From a virus: a stretch of DNA of 41,726 bases. The stretch covers positions 1-41,726 of the IMG/VR virus record IMGVR_UViG_3300043395_002142. One strand, written 5' to 3'. Below the pieces are notes generated by a model that was given only the letters and a program-made list of their open reading frames with translations, was not told the DNA's origin and searched no databases. Position numbers and translations under genes: made by a program. Below, one piece after another: positions 20,251-29,109 of this stretch (the stretch's first letter is position 1; each line of letters opens with the position of its first letter).

Positions 20251-22286
20251 TGTGCGCCCTCTTCAAAATATTTGCGGTATTCGGGATCATTGTTCATCAA
20301 AAGGTGGTGAGTAGCTAAAGATAGCCCCATTCCACCTCGGCCAGCAGTCTTTGCAAAAAGACGACCGTACTTTGCAAGAAAACCAGGATCGTTTGATAGA
20401 TAGTTTATCAGACGATCCGTAACATTTTTAGCCCCAACCCCAGTCTTTATTGCTCCCCGAGTCCAACTACCACCGTATCTGTCTGCCGCAAAACCTCCAA
20501 GAGCAGCAAGCAACGCTGCCGCATCGTTCCCCAACATGCTACCAGCAGTCAAACCGAATAGTGTATTTCGTGAACCAGCCGTTGCGTCCTTGTTGAAAGC
20601 GTCAAAAGTCGCTCTATCTTGCATGATTTGCGGCAAGTCCAAACCGGCGGATTTTCCAGCTGCTTCAATAGCTCTGGCGTCTTCAATAGAAGCCGTTGGA
20701 TTACCATAGCGACGAACGACGCTTTGCGTTTTGTCCGTTCCTGGTCGCAAACGAGCCATAGGATTATAAATGTCTTCCGCCATTTTTTGCTTAGCTTCTA
20801 TGTCTCGCAAATTGGCAACATCCTCGGGGAATAACTCTTTGCTTAAATCTTCACCACGTTGAAACCTATTGAGTAAAGCCGCATCTCTTTGATATTGGCC
20901 AAGCGTACCACTCAACATTTGATTTTTTGTCAATTCAGCGTTTCGGCGGATCGCTTCCACAACGTCAGGACGCGCACCTTTGCGAATACTTTGCAATGTT
21001 CCATAAGCTTTGCCGGGAAATTTTTCACTCCCAAAAAGCCTACTCATTTGCTCAAGACTGCCAGACAATTCTGACATTTGAGCCATGTAACCGGAATATT
21101 CTGGGACTTGATTTTTTAGGGCTTGGCTAATTCGGGATGAAAAAGCCTTACGCATATTATTCAGGTCGGTATTAAATTCTCCAGCGTTCAAATCAAAATC
21201 AATGTCGGCCCTGATTTGTTGCAAAACATCTCGTAAATCATCGGCAGGAATTAGATCTGGCATAGAATCGGATATGCGTTGTTTTGTCGCAGCCAATTTA
21301 TTTACCGCCGACGTGCGAGCATCTCCGATAATATATTTTCCAGCGCTTTTACCCACATCGTCAATGAGTTGTAACAAACCTTTTTTTGTAAATTGAACGC
21401 CGCTTTTTGCTAATGCTTCATCGGCTTTTGTGCTCAATTCACCTAGTACGGCTTTTTGATTTTCTAATGATCCCTGAATCTGTTTTACAACGTCAGAAGG
21501 AATAGTTTGCCTTTGCAAATCACTACGTTTTTGTCTGATTTTTTGTTTTAAATCAGCGCGTCTTTTTTCTGCCTCAGCCGTTGATTCAATTACGTTGCTT
21601 TTCGCTTCTCCAACTGTCTCATCAAGAATATTTTTAATATCCTCAGCCGAGTATTTTGCTGCAGTTTCTTCAATTCTCGCAGGATTTGCCATATATGCCC
21701 TTGTTGCCTCTTCCGGCACACGAGCAACCAATTTTCCAATTTTTGGAGCAAGCTTTCGTCCTGCAAAACCAGCCGATGCCGACAAACCTTTGCCCATCAT
21801 AGTCGCGGCGCGACCTACGCTAGAAGCCGGGACATACGTTGTTGGATCTAATCCAAGATCTAATAAACCTCCGGCAATACCTGCCGGTGATACCCGCAAA
21901 GTACCTTCTCTGCCGGTATATGGATTCATGATAATAGGCGTTCTAATATATGGCTCTTTAGATAACCCGGCCTCGTAAGCAATGTCTTTGCCAGATGGGG
22001 CTTTTGTCGGATCTTCCCCAAATTGCTGAATTGCTGCGCCAAAGGATTCCTCTGGTTTGCCTTGCATAGCGCGATAGACACCGGCACGTATAGGAGCCCC
22101 AGTAACTTTATCGAGAGCTTGTGCTACCTTGCCGAATCCATGAGTAATTCCAGCGCCAACCGATTGCAAAGCCGGTATACCGTATTCTTGAATCAAATTA
22201 TCCCATTCATCTGGCTTTTCCGAATCCAGTGGCGCTTTTTCCCAATTTTCTACCGGGACTCTTTCCCAATTTTCATCGGATGCCAT
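20247..22286 (-). CDS. large internal virion (DNA ejection) protein
   Basis: The protein has 679 residues. The N-terminal part holds two WE repeats (ENWERVPVENWEKAPLD). Long helices with hydrophobic stretches follow (GIAGGLLDLGLDPTTYVPAS), then a charged coiled coil around 220-330 and a Gly/Ala-rich hydrophobic segment near the end (AALLAALGGFAADRYGG). These are traits of podovirus ejection proteins that leave the head with the DNA and form a channel through the envelope. It is the last of four large proteins of this type. It overlaps its neighbours at both ends. No lytic transglycosylase motif was seen. Confidence 0.65.
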   Translation of the reverse strand: MASDENWERVPVENWEKAPLDSEKPDEWDNLIQEYGIPALQSVGAGITHGFGKVAQALDKVTGAPIRAGVYRAMQGKPEESFGAAIQQFGEDPTKAPSGKDIAYEAGLSKEPYIRTPIIMNPYTGREGTLRVSPAGIAGGLLDLGLDPTTYVPASSVGRAATMMGKGLSASAGFAGRKLAPKIGKLVARVPEEATRAYMANPARIEETAAKYSAEDIKNILDETVGEAKSNVIESTAEAEKRRADLKQKIRQKRSDLQRQTIPSDVVKQIQGSLENQKAVLGELSTKADEALAKSGVQFTKKGLLQLIDDVGKSAGKYIIGDARTSAVNKLAATKQRISDSMPDLIPADDLRDVLQQIRADIDFDLNAGEFNTDLNNMRKAFSSRISQALKNQVPEYSGYMAQMSELSGSLEQMSRLFGSEKFPGKAYGTLQSIRKGARPDVVEAIRRNAELTKNQMLSGTLGQYQRDAALLNRFQRGEDLSKELFPEDVANLRDIEAKQKMAEDIYNPMARLRPGTDKTQSVVRRYGNPTASIEDARAIEAAGKSAGLDLPQIMQDRATFDAFNKDATAGSRNTLFGLTAGSMLGNDAAALLAALGGFAADRYGGSWTRGAIKTGVGAKNVTDRLINYLSNDPGFLAKYGRLFAKTAGRGGMGLSLATHHLLMNNDPEYRKYFEEGAQ

Positions 22287-24177
22287 CTACCACCTCACTT
22301 GTCCCATCGTCATAGACGAACTTAGTTTTATTGGCTTTTTTGTCGTGGTATTTATCGACAACTTTTTTACCCTGCCCAACGGGTTTAGGTGGTAATTCTT
22401 TTCCCGCTCCTGCCCTACCAGCTGCGCCAATCATCTGATCAATATAGGCACGTCGGAGTTTATTCTTTACCTTTACGTTTGCTGGAGTGTCCCCAGGTTG
22501 TACCGCGTACGTTTGCAAGGTGTTATAAATTTCTTGGAATGTTGCCGCTGCACCTGTACTAGAACGTAGTATTTGATCTGCCAAAGCTCTCATATTTGTG
22601 GCATAGATTTGGTCGTCACTTGAAAGAGTATAATTTCCAAGTCTTCCCATTTTTTCCGCTAAAATATTTGACACTCCAGGTCTGTATCCTCTGGCTTCCA
22701 TGGATTCAATATCAGGCAAAGCAGCCAAAGCAACACCCGCTTGCAAACCAGCTTTCCTCTCACCTTCTGTCAAGCTTCCGGCGCCCTTTCCAGATCCAGC
22801 AGCACCACCGACTTTTTCTCTTTGTATCTTTTCCCGCTCTCTGTTTCTTCTTTCGACTTCTGCTTGCGCCTGTATTTTTAGTTGCAGTTCTTTGTCTCGA
22901 ATATCGCCCATTCTAGCGGATAGCCTTGCCGCTTCACGTCGCAACTGATTGCGTTGTTCTTCGCTTGCTACCTTCATGTCCATGTCGATTTTTTTAAGTT
23001 GAGCCGCTGTCTCGTCTTTAATCTGGCTCAATAGTTTCAAATCGTTTGGAAGGTCTAATTTCCTGGTTTCGCCTGTCACTGGGTTTTGCGAAATAAAGAC
23101 AGGTTCACCCTTTGAATTGATAAAAGGTGGTAACGTAGTCCATGGATTATTAGGCTCATACCCTGGCGGTAATTGTTGCGGCATCAAATTACCGGCTTGG
23201 TCATACATGAGAATCTCGCCCGGCTGGTCTTTGGTTGCCGGACGGTAATACGGCAAGACTTTAGGAGCGGTTGGGCCTTTTTGCGTCTTTGCGAGCTTGC
23301 TTGCAATCTCGGCTTGCATTAAAAGGCGTTTATCCTGTTTATCTCTGAGAGACATTTCGTCCATCATTGGCCCCATCTCTCTTTCAGACAGTGACTTGAT
23401 GAACGGTTGCATACTTTCGCCAAGATCAGATCGTTTTCCTTGCAAAGTACCCATTTGGCTTGCGGAATCTAATAGAATTGGCGCAAGTTGATACAAAGCA
23501 CTCATGTCCCTTGCTTTACCCATGCGCTGCAAGGTGTCCTGGTCCTGCATTTCTCGGTTACGCGCCCTATCAAGTAGGCGAGCGTACAACATGGCCCTTG
23601 GATCTTCGGACTCTTGTTGCTGCCGAGGCACAACGCCAATTTGCTGCCCTTGTTGTTGCGGCATGGAAGGACTAGAGCCGACAGGGGGAAGATAATTAGG
23701 CACTCCCGCTGATACGTTCGGCGCTTCTGGCAGGTTTAAACTTGGTTCGTTTGGACCTTGTACATAAAAAGGATTAGGCTTCGCTCCTACAGTCGGCGAA
23801 ACCGACGAAGCACCCACACCGTCATCTTTAATCTTTGAATCACGGCCAGGACGAGAGCCTTGTACCGGCACTTTGGTTTGAGTTGGTAAAGTTGTGGCTG
23901 CTCCATCTTTATCCCCTTTGCTGATAAATTTCTTCGGCAAAGCTTCGTTTAAGGCTGGATTGTTGCGTTTCTTCTCAAGGAGCTTTTGACGGAGCTTTTC
24001 ACGTTCATCTAACACTTGTGGCGAAAGAGGCGCATCCATTTGAGAAAAATCGGCGTCAAATGGAGCAGCAATATTGTTTGCTTGTTGCTCCTCTTGCAGC
24101 CGTTTCATGGCTTCTTGTTCATCCATGTAACGAGGAGAAAAAGGCGTTACAGGGAACGTACTTTTATAGGCTGGCAT
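22273..24177 (-). CDS. large internal virion protein, coiled-coil-rich
   Basis: The protein has 634 residues. The first 230 residues are Gln/Pro/charge-rich and probably disordered (MPAYKSTFPVTPFSPRYMDE). Residues around 390-470 form a long charged coiled coil (EEQRNQLRREAARLSARMGD). A globular C-terminal part has LAEKMGRLGNYTLSSDDQIY and a helical RRAYIDQMIGAAGRAG. That last region resembles the C-terminal part of phage injection proteins. It begins at the stop of the preceding gene and overlaps the following one by 14 bases. It probably belongs to the internal ejection complex. Confidence 0.6.
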   Translation of the reverse strand: MPAYKSTFPVTPFSPRYMDEQEAMKRLQEEQQANNIAAPFDADFSQMDAPLSPQVLDEREKLRQKLLEKKRNNPALNEALPKKFISKGDKDGAATTLPTQTKVPVQGSRPGRDSKIKDDGVGASSVSPTVGAKPNPFYVQGPNEPSLNLPEAPNVSAGVPNYLPPVGSSPSMPQQQGQQIGVVPRQQQESEDPRAMLYARLLDRARNREMQDQDTLQRMGKARDMSALYQLAPILLDSASQMGTLQGKRSDLGESMQPFIKSLSEREMGPMMDEMSLRDKQDKRLLMQAEIASKLAKTQKGPTAPKVLPYYRPATKDQPGEILMYDQAGNLMPQQLPPGYEPNNPWTTLPPFINSKGEPVFISQNPVTGETRKLDLPNDLKLLSQIKDETAAQLKKIDMDMKVASEEQRNQLRREAARLSARMGDIRDKELQLKIQAQAEVERRNREREKIQREKVGGAAGSGKGAGSLTEGERKAGLQAGVALAALPDIESMEARGYRPGVSNILAEKMGRLGNYTLSSDDQIYATNMRALADQILRSSTGAAATFQEIYNTLQTYAVQPGDTPANVKVKNKLRRAYIDQMIGAAGRAGAGKELPPKPVGQGKKVVDKYHDKKANKTKFVYDDGTSEVVDGIR

Positions 24178-25466
24178 TAGTAGCCCCTCCGCCGCTGATA
24201 TTCGTCAAATGTGAGATCAGTATTATAAGGCTCGTACCCAGTCGTTTCATACGACTGATTGACGCCTAAACCGCTTGGTACGTTCCGACTATATGCAGCT
24301 TGTGACGTAACTTTGGGAGTTGGATAATTTGGCATTTGGTGTTGTACTTCAGGAGCACTTTCATAACTAGGGGCTCCATACATCCAACCCGACATACCAG
24401 CCTTTGTAATTCCCTGAATAGCTTGATTTCGGTCGCGTGTTGCTTGATTCATGTAATTGATAGTGTTGTATTGCAAACCAGCACGATCAGCTGCGTTTTG
24501 ACGCTGATTTTCGTAATTTTGCTGCATCAAACCTTCTTTGTACCTTTGCACCGCCATTTTGTCCTCGCGTTGCTGCCTTTCCATGTTGTAACGCTGAGAC
24601 ATAAGGTCATTGTAGCGGTTCAAATTGTCTACTTGCGCCTTATTCCGGCTAAGTACATTTGCATCGGCTATAGCTTGCTCGCGGTCCAAATTGTACCGTT
24701 GTGCCTGGTTCTGCATCGCAGCGCGCTGATCGAGATAATTTTGGTAATTACGGCTAGTGCGCTGGTTAAAGTCGTTAATGATTCCGACGTTGCGAGCCGC
24801 TTCGCTCATCTCAGAGCCGCGAATGTTTCCGCCTAGCTCGGCGCTACGGTCTAGGGCCATCAGTTGGTTGCGGTAGGCTTCCGCTGCCGCTGCCTGGGAA
24901 GCCAACGCGCCCCTTGTCATGGAGTCACTTGCGCCCTGCATTTGGGCCGCTAGTTGGACGCCAGAATCCAAAGCACCTCGCCTTTGGGCATCCTGCAAGA
25001 TCGCCGCTTGCCGACCTTGAGCCTCAATCCTCGCCCGGTCGCTCGCTTCCTGCATCTTTTGTTGAAAGAGCGGATCAGTCTGTCCGGCTGCAATATCTTT
25101 GTATCGGCGCAGAGCGTCCAGTTGTGCCGCTCGCCCCTCTTGGGCTGCCCCAGATGCCTGTACAATCTCGGGCCGTTGCTCTTGGACGAATTGCGCGACT
25201 TCTGGGACATACTGGCCGACAGAGGCATATGACTCAGGAGTGATCCTGGACATATCAAAGGCCGCTGGCGGGATAGTTTTGACAAGTTCCGGGTTATCCC
25301 AAACCTTGATATCGTATTGAGGCGGGACGATTTCATTGAACATCTTTTCAATTTGCTTAAGACGTTCCTTTGTCGCGCCCCGTTCTCGTTCCGAGTTGTA
25401 TAGCTGAATCAAACCGCTTGCTGCGCCGATTGCAGCCATGCCAATCCCGACTGTGACTGGATCCAT
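24177..25466 (-). CDS. internal virion protein with N-terminal membrane segment
   Basis: The protein has 429 residues. Residues 5-22 are hydrophobic and Gly/Ala-rich (TVGIGMAAIGAASGLIQL), and the rest is a long, Gln/Arg/Asn-rich helical rod (residues 110-370) with many QRR, NYQNYLDQR and NMERQQRED motifs. The C-terminus is Tyr-rich (YDDxx-like EYQRRRGY end). A membrane-inserting start and a long coiled rod match small podovirus ejection proteins that line the DNA channel. It shares one base with each neighbour. Confidence 0.6.
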   Translation of the reverse strand: MDPVTVGIGMAAIGAASGLIQLYNSERERGATKERLKQIEKMFNEIVPPQYDIKVWDNPELVKTIPPAAFDMSRITPESYASVGQYVPEVAQFVQEQRPEIVQASGAAQEGRAAQLDALRRYKDIAAGQTDPLFQQKMQEASDRARIEAQGRQAAILQDAQRRGALDSGVQLAAQMQGASDSMTRGALASQAAAAEAYRNQLMALDRSAELGGNIRGSEMSEAARNVGIINDFNQRTSRNYQNYLDQRAAMQNQAQRYNLDREQAIADANVLSRNKAQVDNLNRYNDLMSQRYNMERQQREDKMAVQRYKEGLMQQNYENQRQNAADRAGLQYNTINYMNQATRDRNQAIQGITKAGMSGWMYGAPSYESAPEVQHQMPNYPTPKVTSQAAYSRNVPSGLGVNQSYETTGYEPYNTDLTFDEYQRRRGY

Positions 25467-27112
25467 TATTTGTACCCTTTCATTTTTGGCATGACTTTAC
25501 CGCCGCAAGCGTAATTGTCTCGCACCTTGCCACCACACATATACTTGTTTTTTAGAAGGTCGCGGGTTTTGCCAAAAGGCATATTGTCTATAAATTCCTT
25601 GGCGCTTTCTTTGTCTTGAGCCGCAGACCTGGGAATCACAATCTCGCCGGGGCTGGCCTTGATATCCACAAAGTCGTTCATCTCTGAATCACCGGGAACC
25701 ATAGGCTCACCCGGAACGCGCCCACCGTCGCTGAATCGCAAACCACCGCCAGGGCCTCCCCAACTCGGCAAACGCACGTCAGGATTAAAGGTTCCCATGT
25801 TGCTGAAAAAATCACCAACTTGCTGCCAGCTTTGGCCTAGGCGGTCTTCAGGGCTATATCCTACTCCGCCCCCGCCAGATGTTGGCGCCGAAGGAGTTGT
25901 TGGCGCAGTAGTTGGGAAAGTCGCCCCACCTGCATCATAGGCCCCAGTGTTCGCAAAAGGGCTTGCCTTCGCCCGGTCGTATTCCGTCCTGGCTCGATTG
26001 AGTAGCGCATTACGATAGGCTCCCTCATCAAACCTGAGGGCCTCACGTCCTGGACCAGTCGCGCCAGCCAGTCGGCCTTTCGTCGGCATAGGACCACCAC
26101 GTCCAAGAATCCCCATGATGCGGTTGAAGTCACCGGCTTGGTCTTCGGTGATGAAATCTTCCGGGTTGGTGCTCGCTGCATCAAGCGGATTGAAGAAGGC
26201 ATTGAGATCTTCGCCCTCTAATCCCCTCACGTAACCACGAATATCCTCAGGAGCCTCGCCAGCGATCTTTGCCGCTGCCTCACGAGCTATTTGAGCCCTC
26301 ATCCCTGGCAGGTTTGCAAATTGTGCGTCATATGCTGCCTCTGCCGCTTTTGCCGCATTTTGGATCGCGTCGGCCTCTCCAGTCAGTGTGCCAGAGATGT
26401 TTGCCTTGTACTGATCGAAAGCCGCTTGTTGCGCCGCCCTTGCTGCCGCTGGCGTTTCGGCCTCGACGCCCTGTCTGAATTTCAGAAGGTCGCTGTAGTC
26501 TCTGAGAACGCCCTCCCGTTGAAGGTTAAAATTGGGATCAGCGTTCAAAAGGCTAAAATCAATCGCTTGCTCTCCCGACCGACTTTCTGGATCGGCGGGA
26601 TTGCGAAGGTATGACCTGACACCCGCATTTGTCTGCATGGCGTTGACAGGTGCAAAGTTAGTATTTGTCTGAGCAGAAAAAGCACCCAAAGCCTGTGGCG
26701 TTCCTTGCTGATACTTTTTTAACCACTCAGGAGTCGCTCCGCCCTCTCTGGCGTATTGCTGGACCTGCCCTGTGAGTTGTTGGCCGGTTTGATAGGGAGC
26801 CACGGCGTTAGCCATGTATTGATCTTTTTCGGTCTGAATCCCTTGCCGCGCACCGCTTAGAGCTTGTCGAGTTTGCTCGAATTGGAAGGGATTTGCAGCC
26901 TTGCCCTGGTTACGAGCCAAAACTTGGCTTGCTGCCCTCTGAGGCTGTCGCGCCTCGTCTCTTGGTCGATCACTTGCGCCGCTGGCAGGTGCATTGCTGG
27001 CCTCTGCGCCAAGCTCGCCAGCCGTACTCGTTAAGATTGCATTATCTTGCTTTTGCTCGTCGTTTTGAGCGTTCAAAAGTTGATTTTGCTTCTCGTCATA
27101 AGCATAGGCCAT
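25466..27112 (-). CDS. internal virion protein with DGGRVPG...SPGEIVIP tail
   Basis: The protein has 548 residues. The first 350 residues are Ala/Gln-rich helices, low in Cys. The C-terminal part, from about 461, has SDGGRVPGEPMVPGDSEMND and then SPGEIVIPRSAA at 487-498, a motif known from many phage head or tail-associated proteins. Two CGGKV repeats (526-530 and 536-540) close the protein. The small conserved motif probably marks a domain that binds another virion part or is cleaved. It follows the portal by two bases and precedes two other rod proteins, so it is likely part of the ejection apparatus. Confidence 0.6.
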   Translation of the reverse strand: MAYAYDEKQNQLLNAQNDEQKQDNAILTSTAGELGAEASNAPASGASDRPRDEARQPQRAASQVLARNQGKAANPFQFEQTRQALSGARQGIQTEKDQYMANAVAPYQTGQQLTGQVQQYAREGGATPEWLKKYQQGTPQALGAFSAQTNTNFAPVNAMQTNAGVRSYLRNPADPESRSGEQAIDFSLLNADPNFNLQREGVLRDYSDLLKFRQGVEAETPAAARAAQQAAFDQYKANISGTLTGEADAIQNAAKAAEAAYDAQFANLPGMRAQIAREAAAKIAGEAPEDIRGYVRGLEGEDLNAFFNPLDAASTNPEDFITEDQAGDFNRIMGILGRGGPMPTKGRLAGATGPGREALRFDEGAYRNALLNRARTEYDRAKASPFANTGAYDAGGATFPTTAPTTPSAPTSGGGGVGYSPEDRLGQSWQQVGDFFSNMGTFNPDVRLPSWGGPGGGLRFSDGGRVPGEPMVPGDSEMNDFVDIKASPGEIVIPRSAAQDKESAKEFIDNMPFGKTRDLLKNKYMCGGKVRDNYACGGKVMPKMKGYK

Positions 27113-27114
27113 GG

Positions 27115-29109
27115 TTAGCGCCTCCCTAGTAAGTCTTCGGCTGGTTTTGCTGTCTCAGGATTTGGAAGCGCCACAACTTTCCCGCTTCCATCGCCTTCGC
27201 CTTCAGGTGGGGCACCTTCTGGCGACATTCCCCCAGGTCCAGGACCCATCATCTCAGGTGGGGCCATGCCAGGAGGAGGCATCGGAGGCATTTGGCCGGT
27301 CTGCACCATTGCCATCAGTACCGGATCGGTGTTCTTAGCAAGCTCAAGGTGTTGCAAAATGTGGTTCAAGATCATATTCACACGCTGCCCGTCAGCGCGC
27401 ACGATAGGATCATTAAGTAACGTCGCGTGCATCATGATGTGCCGAGGATGATTATCTGTACTAAGGACAATCGCCTCTTTACCGTCCATCATCGCATCGT
27501 TTTCAGCTGTGATTAAATCGTTCTGGCTGGCTTGAGGCTGGAATAGCTTGTTGAGCGGTTCGCCATCCAAGATAGAAACGTATTCTTGCATGTTCTGCAC
27601 TAGGCCGCGCTCAATGGCCTTGTCTGCGATCTCAACACGTCCGGCCATGGTCTGCATAAGCGGGTTGATGTTCTGAATCTTGACGCCCACGATTGGATCG
27701 AGATCTGAGGCATTGAACTTGCGGGAGAAAGCCTGGAAGTTCTTGCCGGTCATCCTTACTAGGCGTTCCGTTGTGGCGAATACCCGGTAAGCAGTGACGG
27801 CATGATACATGGTCGATTCAAGAGCATTGATAAGGCTCTTGCTGTATGAGGTCAAAAACTCAAGAGCGTTAGTCGTCAGGGTAGCGATTGCCACGCCTGA
27901 AGACGATTGCGGGACTTCGCCCCTTACCGCTGCATTGATGTTAGAGATTTGCTGCATATTTGTTAGCAGGGCTTCCGCAAATTTCAAGCTATTAGGAGAG
28001 TCTTGCAGCAAGTTGAGCGGTTCGGGCTTACCACCGCCAGGGATATCTTGAGGCGTGTAAAAGATGTAATTCATGCCGCCCACGGCTTCCACGTTCACAT
28101 CAGAACCACGTGCCGCCGTGACGTTCTGTACTCCCATAGCCCCATGGTTGGTCGCCACACTGCTATATTCGTGGTCGTACATTTCTTGCGCTGGCAGAAG
28201 GTTTGACAGCATAGGATAGCCAAAGTTTAGACCCTTGATGGGCTCCGGCTTGTATTGCTGAATGGGGATACAACCGTATTTGTTCACATCGTCGTAAAGG
28301 ACGCAATTTTTGTCACCGTACACAAGCATACGGCCACGAGGTAGGCTAGGCGTCGGTTTGTGGTACATCTCATAGATGTACACGGTGTCATTATCATCAA
28401 AACCCATATACGACCGGCTTCTAAGCTCAGTCGATACAGCTGGAAGCTTCATCAACTGCTCGGCAAGGTCTGGATGTTGCGCGATGAGCGTCCAACGGTT
28501 GCGCCTTACCCTCACCTGTACCCAATCCAAGTCTTCCCATCTTGGGATTTGGAAGTTGTAAAGCATGTCCATAATGTGAGGGACGGTAATTTCAATATCG
28601 CCCTCGTATACAACCCGCTCGTCTTCTGTGACGCCGATGGGCTGGCCTACGTCGGTTCTCCAGGTGGTTTTGATAAACCCAGTGCCGACCACCAAACCGT
28701 CCTCAACCAAGTTTTCGGCCAAAAGGTCCAGCTTGGTCTTTTCAACAACTTCCTCACAGACAGCGTTACAGATTCGGACGTTTTCCGTGACTTCCGATCC
28801 CTCTGTTTTGGCTAGTCCGTGGAAAGCTAGTTTCTGCTTTGTAATCAGCGTAACTAGCTGCCGAATTAAGGAACGCGCCTGAGGAACGCTCATCTTGACT
28901 AGTTCGCCCTGCTCCCCCACAAATTGAAGCGCAGTAAACCAGCTTTGAGCGTCCAACACTGTCGAATAGTAGGCATAGACGTTCCGCTGCCACATTTGCC
29001 AAATGGGGTTGAACGAAGCGCCGTAAAATCTCTGATTCATGCCGATGAGCTTCGCCGCAAGCTCCTGGGGTTCCCAAGTCATGAAGTAATCGCGGGTATT
29101 CATCGTCAT
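27115..29109 (-). CDS. portal protein
   Basis: The protein has 664 residues and forms the twelve-subunit ring through which DNA enters and leaves the head. It shows the portal plan: helical N-terminus (FNPIWQMWQRNVYAYYSTVL), then VEDGLVVGTGFIKTTWRTDV, a beta-rich wing (VYIYEMYHKPTPSLPRGRML), a long helical stem and crown (VAIATLTTNALEFLTSYSKS), and a Pro/Gly/Met-rich tail after about 608. The length is close to P22-type portals. It overlaps the hub-like gene by four bases. The gene lies far downstream of the terminase, after tail genes, which is not the common order. Confidence 0.85.
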   Translation of the reverse strand: MTMNTRDYFMTWEPQELAAKLIGMNQRFYGASFNPIWQMWQRNVYAYYSTVLDAQSWFTALQFVGEQGELVKMSVPQARSLIRQLVTLITKQKLAFHGLAKTEGSEVTENVRICNAVCEEVVEKTKLDLLAENLVEDGLVVGTGFIKTTWRTDVGQPIGVTEDERVVYEGDIEITVPHIMDMLYNFQIPRWEDLDWVQVRVRRNRWTLIAQHPDLAEQLMKLPAVSTELRSRSYMGFDDNDTVYIYEMYHKPTPSLPRGRMLVYGDKNCVLYDDVNKYGCIPIQQYKPEPIKGLNFGYPMLSNLLPAQEMYDHEYSSVATNHGAMGVQNVTAARGSDVNVEAVGGMNYIFYTPQDIPGGGKPEPLNLLQDSPNSLKFAEALLTNMQQISNINAAVRGEVPQSSSGVAIATLTTNALEFLTSYSKSLINALESTMYHAVTAYRVFATTERLVRMTGKNFQAFSRKFNASDLDPIVGVKIQNINPLMQTMAGRVEIADKAIERGLVQNMQEYVSILDGEPLNKLFQPQASQNDLITAENDAMMDGKEAIVLSTDNHPRHIMMHATLLNDPIVRADGQRVNMILNHILQHLELAKNTDPVLMAMVQTGQMPPMPPPGMAPPEMMGPGPGGMSPEGAPPEGEGDGSGKVVALPNPETAKPAEDLLGRR

